From positions 5,380 through 69,379 of the forward strand of contig JAPLNL010000019.1 in assembly GCA_026692905.1 (NCBI GenBank): 64,000 bases of DNA, written 5' to 3'. Each line of letters begins with the position of its first letter. Position 1 is the stretch's first letter. The stretch is from Planctomycetota bacterium (GTDB lineage Bacteria > Planctomycetota > Planctomycetia > Pirellulales > Pirellulaceae). Positions 1-7,883 of the stretch are shown here, one piece after another. The translations under genes and the position numbers were made by a program. Under the pieces are notes generated by a model. That model was not told where the DNA came from and did no database searches. It was given only the letters and a program-made list of their open reading frames with translations.

Positions 1-232
1 AGCACGACGCGCAAGCTAGTGAACCTACCTAGCACGACGCGCAAGCTAGTGAACATACCTAGCACGACGCGCAAGCTAGTGAACCTACCTAGCACGACGC
101 GCAAGCTAGTGAACCTACCTAGCACGACGCGCGAGCTAGTGAACATACCTAGCACGACAGTAAATTCACTAGCTTGCGCGTCGTGCTAAGCTAGGATTGT
201 AAATTCACTAGCTTGCTCGTCGTGCTAAGCTT
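1..232. repeat. R1 repeat array: five 30-bp tandem units plus two inverted copies
   Basis: Five consecutive 30-bp units fill positions 1-150. Each has a core starting AGCACGACGCGCAAGCTAGT followed by a short variable linker (GAACCTACCT or GAACATACCT). A partial unit begins at 151. Two copies in opposite orientation follow at about 161-187 and 200-227. There are no unique spacers, so this is a tandem repeat and not a CRISPR array. The array starts at the window edge and may be longer. The same core recurs near 37.5, 51.2 and 57.5 kb. Confidence 0.95.
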
Positions 233-757
233 GGCCCACGACTCTTTGCTAAGCCAAAATCGCCGTATCCAGCGAATGGGCCGGTGACTAATCCACATAG
301 AAAGCCTAGTCGCCAACGGAACCTTAACCGGTGTGAAGGACAGCTTGGCCAAGAGTCTTTGGCATTGATGATTGCTCGAGAAGCATTCAATCATTGCTCC
401 CTCATTATCTTCCTCTTGAAAAAACTCGGCGAAGATGGTTCTCAAGGCTCTCTCCATGAAACCCTTACCCCAGTAGTCAGGATGCAGATTGAATGAGAAG
501 TAACCGTACTTGCGCTTTTGGTACATGATCGTTTGGACTGTTACGAAACCTACGACAGCCCCTGCAACCTCCAAGACGTAGTACTGGATCGTGCCTGACG
601 CCTGCGCCATGATCACGCTTTCAGAATAGACCAGCCAAAACGCTTCGTTTAACCAGTATTGATTCTTCTGAACTTCCGGACATCGCCGGATCTCAGCCAT
701 CGGCTCCAAATCGGAAACGACTGCAGGTCGGACGATTAACTCTTGCGAGTCGTTCAT
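191..757 (-). CDS. GNAT family N-acetyltransferase
   Basis: This 188-residue protein has the GNAT fold layout: an N-terminal 'IVRPAVVSDLEPMAEIRR' strand-helix, a central strand with 'VGFVTVQ', the acetyl-CoA segment 'HPDYWGKGFMERAL', and 'ECFSSNHQCQRLL' near the end. It resembles RimJ/RimL-type proteins that acetylate proteins or small molecules; the substrate is unknown. The ATG at 757 is clear. The C-terminal dozen residues (STTSKLVNLQS) are translated from an R1 repeat copy, and the TAG stop lies just beyond it, so the native 3' end seems to have been replaced by repeat sequence. It stands alone, with no operon partner. Confidence 0.85.
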   Translation of the reverse strand: MNDSQELIVRPAVVSDLEPMAEIRRCPEVQKNQYWLNEAFWLVYSESVIMAQASGTIQYYVLEVAGAVVGFVTVQTIMYQKRKYGYFSFNLHPDYWGKGFMERALRTIFAEFFQEEDNEGAMIECFSSNHQCQRLLAKLSFTPVKVPLATRLSMWISHRPIRWIRRFWLSKESWAKLSTTSKLVNLQS

Positions 758-908
758 GAGTCATTGCTCTTTATTGCTGGAGCCACGAACAACAGTACCC
801 CAGTCTGATTGTCTTCAACATTACTTTCTCGCAATTCAAAGAACCGAAATTCTTCGAGCACGAGGTGCTTAGCGGCGGAATCACGGTTCGGAGAACCGTG
901 CCACACTG

Positions 909-1775
909 CTACTCTTTCGGCATGAGGCCACTGTCGACCATCCACTCTCGCAAACGAAGCGGCCAGTCACCGGCTGCGCCTTTGCTACCAGGGCGATATC
1001 CGAAACCATGACCTGCGTTGGAGTAAACATGCAATTCCGCAGGCACCTCTGCTTCTTTGTACTTCAAGTACAGTTGGGCCATCCCCTTGGCAATGTCGTC
1101 GCGATCTTTTGCGCCCAATGCGATAAAAACCGGTGGCATACCTTTTTTGACCGTAAAGCGATTTGAGCTTCCTGGATAAATGAGAACTTGAAAGTCAGGA
1201 CGGCAGCCCATTCTTTCGACCGCGTCATTCGACTTGCTGTTGCCTTCGTCGGAGTCCATTGCGGCCAACGCTGCTAGTTCGCCACCTGCTGAAAAACCCA
1301 ACACACCGAGTTTCGTCGGATCGATGTTCCACTCCGAGGCTTTGCTTCGAATCATTCGGAGTGCTCGACGGGTGTCGGCTATTGCATGTTCATCCACCGT
1401 ATAAGCCGAACCGGCATCTCTTGCCAATCGATTCTTGAGCACAAAGGCGGCGATGCCATGGTCCGCAAACCATTTGCCTAGATCGTACCCTTCATGCCCC
1501 AGGCAAAGCATCCGATGCCCACCACCAGGACAAATCAGAATCGCTGCTCTTGGCGGTTTCTCGGATACCAAATAGGGCGTAATGGAGGGGTTGTGAATAT
1601 TGGTGACGTTGCATTTTCCAGGTCCAACGTCTTCTTTTTCCGCCTCGTCCTTTCGATCCACTGAGCCAGGAGCTCCTTCTGACCAGAGCGGGATTTGGTT
1701 TGGCCGTTGGGAATAGGCCGTACTGCAGAAGAAGGTAGAGAGTACTGCGATGGAGAGGAATTGAATCGTTCGCAT
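909..1775 (-). CDS. Secreted alpha/beta hydrolase (acetylxylan esterase-like)
   Basis: This 288-residue protein has a Sec signal peptide (residues 1-22, ending 'STAYSQ'). It then shows the alpha/beta hydrolase features of planctomycete BD-FAE/AXE-like esterases: 'ILICPGGGH' oxyanion region, nucleophile elbow 'GFSAGGE', Asp region 'IALGAKDRDD' and a late His in 'SNAGHGFGY'. Family knowledge suggests removal of acetyl or feruloyl groups from plant or algal polysaccharides outside the cytoplasm. The neighbouring sialate O-acetylesterase on the same strand fits glycan deacetylation. Exact substrate is not evident. Confidence 0.85.
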   Translation of the reverse strand: MRTIQFLSIAVLSTFFCSTAYSQRPNQIPLWSEGAPGSVDRKDEAEKEDVGPGKCNVTNIHNPSITPYLVSEKPPRAAILICPGGGHRMLCLGHEGYDLGKWFADHGIAAFVLKNRLARDAGSAYTVDEHAIADTRRALRMIRSKASEWNIDPTKLGVLGFSAGGELAALAAMDSDEGNSKSNDAVERMGCRPDFQVLIYPGSSNRFTVKKGMPPVFIALGAKDRDDIAKGMAQLYLKYKEAEVPAELHVYSNAGHGFGYRPGSKGAAGDWPLRLREWMVDSGLMPKE

Positions 1776-1845
1776 GGGGAACTGTTCCTAGAAGTATGTG
1801 GAGTTTAGATTTATGTGAGTGGAAAAGTTGCCAGAAAAACTCAAC

Positions 1846-2033
1846 GGGAGGCCGAGGCCACCGCTGTAAACATCTTTGCAAAGTCAATTCCATTGAAAAC
1901 CTTAGGGAGGGCGAGGCTCCTGCCGAGCCAACGGTCCAAAGGTTCGGCAGGAGCCTCACTCTCCCGAGCAATGAATGACTTAGGTAAATTCGTTGGAAAC
2001 ATGTTTACAGCGGTGGCCTCACCCTCCCGATCA
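1846..2033. repeat. R2 MITE-like nested palindrome, copy 1
   Basis: The element has outer arms of about 28 bp (start GGGAGGCCGAGGCCACCGCT, end reading back as the complement with CAGCGGTGGCCTC) and an inner inverted repeat built on GAGGCTCCTGCCGA and TCGGCAGGAGCCTC. A second near-identical copy lies at 46130-46310. It sits between the sialate esterase 3' end and the hydrolase 5' end. No coding capacity is apparent. Size and terminal inverted repeats resemble a miniature mobile element or large REP-type palindrome. Confidence 0.85.
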
Positions 2034-2070
2034 ATGAATTGGTTGGGTGAAATTGATGTTGGCTCTGTGC

Positions 2071-4239
2071 TCACTTAGCCCGAACAAAGACTCGCAAGCG
2101 TTTCGAGGAATACGTGGCCGCGTTGCCAGTAAAGGTCCAGTCTTTTGCTTGGCCAGGCGCGTTGCCGATTCCGATATCAGCCCCTTGGGCAGCAACCCAA
2201 TGATTGATTGCGAACAATGTTTGGCCGGCCGCAAAATTGTGGACTTGCATCGAACCATAGCCATCCTTGGGTAATACGGACTCGTCCCCGAAATCGTAAA
2301 CGCTCTCGGAAGCACCGGGCACTTTGGCGGCGTTGATCATCCCGTAGTTGTCTGGCCAAAACTCAATGTTCCCCGTTTCCATTTTTGTTCCGGTCGTGAT
2401 CCCTTCGACGCTGCTAAATACGTCCATTGACTTCACCGTTTGCTGGAACGAAGCCTGTGAGGCAATGGAGGGTACACCGATCTTTTTTGCATCCGCTGTA
2501 AACGCATCCATCGAAACGAAGAGTTTCTTTTCTTCACCACCCGAAGTCGTTAGCTCGACAAGATAGCCGATGCGATCAAACGGTCCGGTCTTGCCGCTGT
2601 TGTCGACATCGTATTTGATATCGTGGCCCAGTTTGGTCAGATCAAGGTCATAGACCAAGCTGTATTCTTTGGCTACGGTTAGCGAGCTCAGAAAATCAGG
2701 AACCTTGCCACCACGCACGGCGCCTACCGGCAGTCCGGTTCCGCCCGCCAAATTGGGTTCGGCCAACATGTTCCAAGCGAACCGAAACGCTACTGGCTCC
2801 TTTACTTTGCCCGAGGTAAGCACGACGGAATCACCTTCAATGGTAGCCGTTGCACTGTGGAAACCATTGGACCCTACACCAATCACTTCGAAATGCGTAG
2901 GTGCTTTGCCATCGCGTGTCTTGAATCCGCCACCCGTGTTCTTAAATCGGACCTTCAACCGATCGCCCATCGGTTCCAACGAGTCGAACTCAGGGCTGCT
3001 TGCAACCAAATCTTTCTTTCCGTAGTCATTCTTGAGCGCCAATAGCGCGAGGCGATAACCGACGTCTTGCTTATTGGGTGGATGGATATCATTCACGGTT
3101 GCAATGTCATTTGTAACCACCATGCCGGTATGTGGAATCGATTGAACGGCAGATTGGGCTTCCCAGAACTTGGCAAGAATCGTTGGGTCCTCAGTGCCGT
3201 ACTTGTACGGTGCAATCTGCACGTAGTAAAACGGAAAATCTCCTTGTCCCCAAATCTCGCGCCAGCCATTGATGAGGGCTTTCTTTTTCTCGAGGTACAA
3301 CATTCCTTCTGCGTGATTCGATTCTCCTTGGTACCAGATCGCTCCCTTGATTGGATAGCCCACCAAGGAATGGATCATGCCGTTATAAAGCATCGTCGGA
3401 TCTTGATTGCTCGTGAACGGACTTAGTTCTGCTGGGTATGTTGGGTTGGGAGCGATGGGTCCTTTGGTTTGAAAGGCAGTCTTGGCCTTTGCGGTCCAAA
3501 CCTCAATCGCTTTGATGTGGGCTGTCAGTCGGTCTTGGTAGCTTGGCGAACCTGGAGTCCGACCGATCACCGATTGGTAGATATCCTTGAGCGCATCCAC
3601 ACGCTGAAAGCCAACGGGTGGTGTCCAAGGTTCGACTCGGGTACCGCCCCAGGACGAGTTGATGAGCCCGACCGGTACATCGAGATCCTTGTGAAGTTGC
3701 CGTGCCATGAAGTAACCGCAGGCGGTAAAGCCACCGGCGGTCTCAGGCGAACACACTTGCCAAGTCGACTTAAAATCATCCAAGGGAGTCGTTGACTGAA
3801 CAAGCGGCACTTTGATATGTCGAATGAGCGGGTACTTGGCCGATGCGATCTCTTCTTGAGCTCGAGTGCAAGCGGCAACAGGCCATTCCATATTGGATTG
3901 TCCAGAACATAGCCAGACTTCCCCAACCAGAATATCTTTGACTTCAATGGAGTTCTTGCCTTGAACCAGCAGTGACGTTGGCTCTTTGCTCGCCTTCCTA
4001 GGTGGCAATTCCACTTGCCATCGCCCGCTCTCCGCTGCCTTGGTCGTTTGAGTGTTGCCGCCCAGAGTGACCGAAACAGACTCGCCGGACTCGGCCCAGC
4101 CCCAAACGCGGATCTTTTGCTGCTGCTGAAGCACCATGTGTTCGCTGAACACAGCCGGCAAGCGAACGTCGGCTTGCACCGCATTGCATTGAACCAACGC
4201 GGTAAACACCAGTCCAATCCCAAGAATCAAATGCTTCAT
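2071..4239 (-). CDS. Sialate O-acetylesterase family protein
   Basis: This protein of about 722 residues starts at the ATG at 4239 (an in-frame TTG lies two codons upstream) and has a signal peptide ending 'NAVQA'. Residues about 25-500 are the sialate O-acetylesterase/SGNH-like domain: block with '[11 protein letters not shown]' (nucleophile Ser near residue 115), '[11 protein letters not shown]', 'IWYQGESN', and a late 'DIHPPNK' with catalytic Asp and His. A further 190-residue C-terminal region, from about residue 530, is a beta-rich extension I do not recognise precisely. Probable role is deacetylation of acetylated glycans in the periplasm. Confidence 0.88.
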   Translation of the reverse strand: MKHLILGIGLVFTALVQCNAVQADVRLPAVFSEHMVLQQQQKIRVWGWAESGESVSVTLGGNTQTTKAAESGRWQVELPPRKASKEPTSLLVQGKNSIEVKDILVGEVWLCSGQSNMEWPVAACTRAQEEIASAKYPLIRHIKVPLVQSTTPLDDFKSTWQVCSPETAGGFTACGYFMARQLHKDLDVPVGLINSSWGGTRVEPWTPPVGFQRVDALKDIYQSVIGRTPGSPSYQDRLTAHIKAIEVWTAKAKTAFQTKGPIAPNPTYPAELSPFTSNQDPTMLYNGMIHSLVGYPIKGAIWYQGESNHAEGMLYLEKKKALINGWREIWGQGDFPFYYVQIAPYKYGTEDPTILAKFWEAQSAVQSIPHTGMVVTNDIATVNDIHPPNKQDVGYRLALLALKNDYGKKDLVASSPEFDSLEPMGDRLKVRFKNTGGGFKTRDGKAPTHFEVIGVGSNGFHSATATIEGDSVVLTSGKVKEPVAFRFAWNMLAEPNLAGGTGLPVGAVRGGKVPDFLSSLTVAKEYSLVYDLDLTKLGHDIKYDVDNSGKTGPFDRIGYLVELTTSGGEEKKLFVSMDAFTADAKKIGVPSIASQASFQQTVKSMDVFSSVEGITTGTKMETGNIEFWPDNYGMINAAKVPGASESVYDFGDESVLPKDGYGSMQVHNFAAGQTLFAINHWVAAQGADIGIGNAPGQAKDWTFTGNAATYSSKRLRVFVRAK

Positions 4240-4345
4240 TTTCAATTACCAAACGAATTCGAGTTGTATGTCTGTTAGGTCGAGCACATCATCTTAGCAT
4301 CAAGACAGTCCGAACGGGGCATAGTTGTGAATGGCGTTCAACGAG

Positions 4346-4442
4346 AGTTAGCGGAAGTGCCCAAGCACTCCGATGAGTTGTCAAATTGCCTGCGATTTCC
4401 CAATGGATCATCACCGGACGGCTCGCGCCGTTCCGCTAACTC
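4346..4442. repeat. R7 palindromic repeat, copy 1
   Basis: Arms GTTAGCGGAA (4346) and TTCCGCTAAC (about 4431) bracket this element. On the minus strand its end reads GTTAGCGGAACGGCGCGAGC followed by CGTCCGG, matching 50147-50175 at nearly every position. It lies just beyond the stop of the Gfo/Idh/MocA gene (4456) and upstream of the sialate esterase gene. Confidence 0.75.
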
Positions 4443-4455
4443 AACGCCAATCGGG

Positions 4456-5751
4456 CTAGGTCTCGAGTTTCCAGGGTGCTCGATACTCTTTTGACAGCCA
4501 CTTGGACGCTTCTGAATCCCCCACAATGGTTTCGGTTTTGGGGTCCCATTGGATCTTCTTTTTGGTCCTGACCGCAATATTGCCGAGATGGCATACCGTA
4601 GCGGATCGATGACCAATGCGGATGTCGGCGGCTGGAGCTTTGCGTGACTTCACACAGTCGAGAAAGTTGTTCACATGGCTCGTATTGGCTTGCGAACTAA
4701 CGATCTTCGGAATCTCTACCCCTTTGAGCAGCTCAGGTGGGTTGGCAACAATGCCACCACGGTAGACGAACAGGCTGCCTTTATCGCCGATGAACTCCGT
4801 TCCTTGATCCGTGTTCTTCGTGCCAAGCTTTTGTCGGCAGGTCATGGCGACGCCGTTGGCATACGTGTATCGAATCTCCGTCGTATCGGGAGTTTCATAC
4901 CAACCATCGGGGTTAAAAACAGCGGAACCCTCCACGCTGGTCGGACCGCTTTCGTCCATACCGAGCCCCCACTGTGCGATGTCGAGGTGATGTGCGCCGA
5001 AGTTGGTTTGCTGTCCACCGCTATAGTCCCAGTAGAATCGGAAGAGGTAGTGAACGTGATTCTTGTTGTAGGGACGTTGTGGAGCAGGGCCAAGCCAACG
5101 GTTGTAGTCGAAACCTTCTGGCGGAGCGGAATCAGGAACAGGGCTCTTGGCTCGGTCGATCCAATTTGGACTTGGTAGCGTAACATTCACGCTGTGTACT
5201 TTGCCTACGATCCCTTTTTGGACTAGGTCAACGGCTAAGATGAACTCGGCGCCGCTGCGCTGCATGGTTCCTGTTTGGACAACGCGACCGTATTTGCGAG
5301 CCGCAGCGATCATGGGCTTCCCCTCGCCGATCACGAGGGTAAGCGGCTTTTCGCAATATACGTCTTTGCCAGCCTTGCAGGCTTCGATGGTCATCGTCGC
5401 GTGCCACTGGTCAGGTACGGTAACGACAACGGCATCGATATCCTTGGAATCGAGCAAGCGTCGATAGTCGTCGGTCATGACTGCTTTCAGCCCGGCTTGC
5501 TTCTGTAGGAAATCGCTGGCTTCGGTCAAGTATGTCTTATCCAAGTCGCAGAGGGCGACGATGTTGTTCAAGAAGTACTTCATGTTATTCTTGGGCCCGC
5601 CTTGATTTCCGACCCCAATCATCCCGATCCGGACTCGCTCGTTAGGCGACTCGGCAGAGAATAGGGATCGATGCGTGCGCGCGGATAGTCCAAGTAGTGC
5701 ACCACCGAATGCGGTTTCTTTCAGAAAGGTGCGGCGAAATTTGGAGGACAT
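4456..5751 (-). CDS. Gfo/Idh/MocA family oxidoreductase, Tat-exported
   Basis: This 431-residue protein has a twin-arginine signal (RRTFLKETAFGGALLGLSA), then an N-terminal NAD(P)-binding Rossmann fold ('RIGMIGVGNQGG', residues about 41-52) and the conserved 'CEKPL' segment near residue 134. The C-terminal alpha/beta domain holds 'GWYETPDTTEIRYTYANG'. Such planctomycete proteins are predicted sugar or inositol dehydrogenases acting outside the cytoplasm with tightly bound cofactor. The sialate esterase and esterase downstream on the same strand suggest carbohydrate metabolism. Substrate unknown. Confidence 0.9.
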   Translation of the reverse strand: MSSKFRRTFLKETAFGGALLGLSARTHRSLFSAESPNERVRIGMIGVGNQGGPKNNMKYFLNNIVALCDLDKTYLTEASDFLQKQAGLKAVMTDDYRRLLDSKDIDAVVVTVPDQWHATMTIEACKAGKDVYCEKPLTLVIGEGKPMIAAARKYGRVVQTGTMQRSGAEFILAVDLVQKGIVGKVHSVNVTLPSPNWIDRAKSPVPDSAPPEGFDYNRWLGPAPQRPYNKNHVHYLFRFYWDYSGGQQTNFGAHHLDIAQWGLGMDESGPTSVEGSAVFNPDGWYETPDTTEIRYTYANGVAMTCRQKLGTKNTDQGTEFIGDKGSLFVYRGGIVANPPELLKGVEIPKIVSSQANTSHVNNFLDCVKSRKAPAADIRIGHRSATVCHLGNIAVRTKKKIQWDPKTETIVGDSEASKWLSKEYRAPWKLET

Positions 5752-5930
5752 AGTCTTAGTAACTCCTGGGGGATATCGGATGAGAAGCTTCCTATTTATA
5801 GTTCGTATTCATGCAATTATGCAAGTCAGTGCGAGTCTTTAGGTGAATCTCCCCGATGGGCTTGTCTCATCGGACGTAACGGTTCGCGGCTAGAAACAAC
5901 CCAATCAGGCGTTTTCCGCAACCCCTCCCT

Positions 5931-5961
5931 ACCAACCCAACGCTTTTGGCGTTGGGCTGGT
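5931..5961. repeat. Hairpin in the divergent intergenic region
   Basis: A 13-bp inverted repeat (ACCAACCCAACGC with GCGTTGGGCTGGT, one mismatch) with a 5-nt loop lies between two divergently transcribed genes (5751 minus, 6041 plus). No U-tract follows on either side, so it is more likely a protein-binding or REP-like site than a terminator. The remainder of 5752-6040 shows no gene. Confidence 0.6.
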
Positions 5962-6040
5962 TAGTAGGCTGTCGTTGTGGCAATATGATTACAATGATGA
6001 TGCTGGCCTCCCTTGTTCACGACACTTTTAAAATAAACGC

Positions 6041-7306
6041 ATGATGTTCCTTCGATCCGTGTTGTCCATTGCGTTCCTTTTGAGTTGCCCACTGGCAATT
6101 TGCAAATCTCAAGTCGCGTTGGCTCAATTGGCCACCAACGCAAAAGCGACCTCTTCGGCAGTCGTTGACTTTGTTGACACAAGCTTCGAAAACGCCTCGC
6201 CGTTGTGGTACGAATTCGACAGCGAGGGAACGCTGCAGTTGAATTTGGTCTACGATCACGAGCGATCGTCACCGAACCGAGCAGCCGGCCATTTCCACTT
6301 CAAAATCACTGGAAAACCCAATGCAAAGGTGCAGCTCGAACTAAACAATTTGAACAATGTTTGGAATGGCACTGCTGCCTCAGTCGCGCAGGAAATGAAG
6401 TCCGCGGTTATCTCGCATGATGGCCGAGCCTGGACGTCTGTGGCCACAGACGTATCCAAGGACAATCGCGTGACGATGCAAATAATGCTGCCGCAGAGTG
6501 GCGAACTGTTCGTGGCGCGTGTGGAACCCTATCGCATTTCCGACCTCAACCGACTCCTCGTATCGATTAAGAATCATGCTTTGGTGAAGGTAGATGTTAT
6601 CGGAAAGACATACGAAGGTCGACCGTTGGAAATTGTCCAAATTGGAAAAGAGAACGCACCTTATCGCCTGTTCTTGCGGGCTCGAGCCCATCCATGGGAA
6701 GCAGGTGGGAATTGGATTCTGGAAGGCTTGATCGCGAGGCTATTGCAGGACGATCCTGTCGCTCGTCGCTGTTTGGAGAAGTACAGCGTAACCATTTTGC
6801 CCATGGCCAACAAAGACGGAGTCGCTCGCGGTAGAACTCGCTTCAACATGCTCGGTAAGGACTTGAATCGAAACTGGGACAAGCCGGCCGACCCATTGCT
6901 GGCACCTGAAAACGGTGCGTTGGAAAAGTGGCTCGAATCGATGATCGAACAAGGCAGGACGCCGCACTTAGCGATTGAACTCCACAATGACGGGAATGGA
7001 AAGCTCCATATCAGCAGACCGCCTGTACCGAACTTGGAGCAGCATGTCGAACGCATGCGTGTTTTGGAATCGTTGCTGCGTCGCTACACGTGGTTCACGG
7101 AGGGGAGCACGGACGGGGCATTTCGAAACTCCGGAACGCTCGGCGACGGTTGGCTTGAAAGGTACGGCATCGACAGCGCTGTGCACGAGTTCAATTGCCA
7201 TTGGATCGCCGGAATAAGCGAGCGGCCGCTCGGAAAGCATTGGAAGAACTATGGTGAGCAGCTCGTGTTCGTTTTCGAAGACTACTTTGACAACGTAAAA
7301 CCGTGA
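6041..7306 (+). CDS. M14 family zinc carboxypeptidase, secreted
   Basis: This 421-residue protein has a signal peptide (to about residue 29) and an N-terminal beta-rich domain (about 40-165) typical of cytosolic-carboxypeptidase-like M14 enzymes. The peptidase domain has zinc ligands His217 and Glu220 (RAHPWEAG) and His315 (IELHNDG), substrate-binding 'DLNRNWD' (274-280), and a catalytic Glu candidate in 'AVHEFNCHW' (Glu383). All main catalytic positions are present. It should remove C-terminal residues or cleave murein peptides in the periplasm. Start ATG at 6041; a second ATG follows immediately. Confidence 0.87.
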   Translation: MMFLRSVLSIAFLLSCPLAICKSQVALAQLATNAKATSSAVVDFVDTSFENASPLWYEFDSEGTLQLNLVYDHERSSPNRAAGHFHFKITGKPNAKVQLELNNLNNVWNGTAASVAQEMKSAVISHDGRAWTSVATDVSKDNRVTMQIMLPQSGELFVARVEPYRISDLNRLLVSIKNHALVKVDVIGKTYEGRPLEIVQIGKENAPYRLFLRARAHPWEAGGNWILEGLIARLLQDDPVARRCLEKYSVTILPMANKDGVARGRTRFNMLGKDLNRNWDKPADPLLAPENGALEKWLESMIEQGRTPHLAIELHNDGNGKLHISRPPVPNLEQHVERMRVLESLLRRYTWFTEGSTDGAFRNSGTLGDGWLERYGIDSAVHEFNCHWIAGISERPLGKHWKNYGEQLVFVFEDYFDNVKP

Positions 7307-7406
7307 CGCGGATAGGAAACCAAGATTCGATTGCAAGTGTCGAATACAAGCCAATCCAATAAGGTACCATTGGATTTTGGTTTGGTTGTGAACCTTCGGA
7401 GACATA

Positions 7407-7652
7407 ATGGGTAAAGTTTTTTGGATTCGCCGATACGTTACGGCGTTTGTTGTCGCGGTTGGCTTGATTGGTGGCTCTCAGCTACTACGCGGCCATACCC
7501 TTGGTTTCTCAACGATGCACGGCCTCATTTGGGGTGCTATTTCCTCATCCATCTTTATCGCTACTCGCTTTTTCTATGCCCGCCGCGGTTATGCATGTGC
7601 GATGTGCAAAGATACCCCTGAGTTTCTGGTCGAAAAGAAGAACGTCCTATAG
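7407..7652 (+). CDS. Small membrane protein of unknown function
   Basis: This 81-residue protein has two predicted membrane segments (about residues 9-27 and 36-55), a basic turn 'RFFYARRGYACAMC', and a polar C-terminal tail with a CxxC pair. GGAG lies 8 nt before the ATG, one of the better ribosome sites here. I recognise no family. It follows the M14 peptidase by 100 bp and may be co-transcribed. Confidence 0.5.
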   Translation: MGKVFWIRRYVTAFVVAVGLIGGSQLLRGHTLGFSTMHGLIWGAISSSIFIATRFFYARRGYACAMCKDTPEFLVEKKNVL

Positions 7653-7883
7653 AGCATCTTGGAATCGCGCGTACGCAATCGTCGCGGAACGACGAGCGAC
7701 AATGGCGCCCTTCGCTGCGCGAACGTAGTGTGCGGCAAGACCGACTACCTATCAGAAACACAATACTGCCCAGCTAATTCATAAAAGTGCTCTAGTCGGG
7801 GGAACGAATGTCAAAACTCATGCGGTCTCACTCAATGACTAGTGCCGACGTGCTTCAATTTCGCATCGTCATTTGATCGTTTA

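Noticed and set aside
1-150. Regular 30-bp repeats suggesting a CRISPR array
   Set aside because: Units abut directly without unique spacers, and no cas genes are nearby.
754-945. Short 63-residue frame between GNAT and hydrolase genes
   Set aside because: Low-complexity, no homology pattern, overlaps gene ends and lies on repeat-like sequence.
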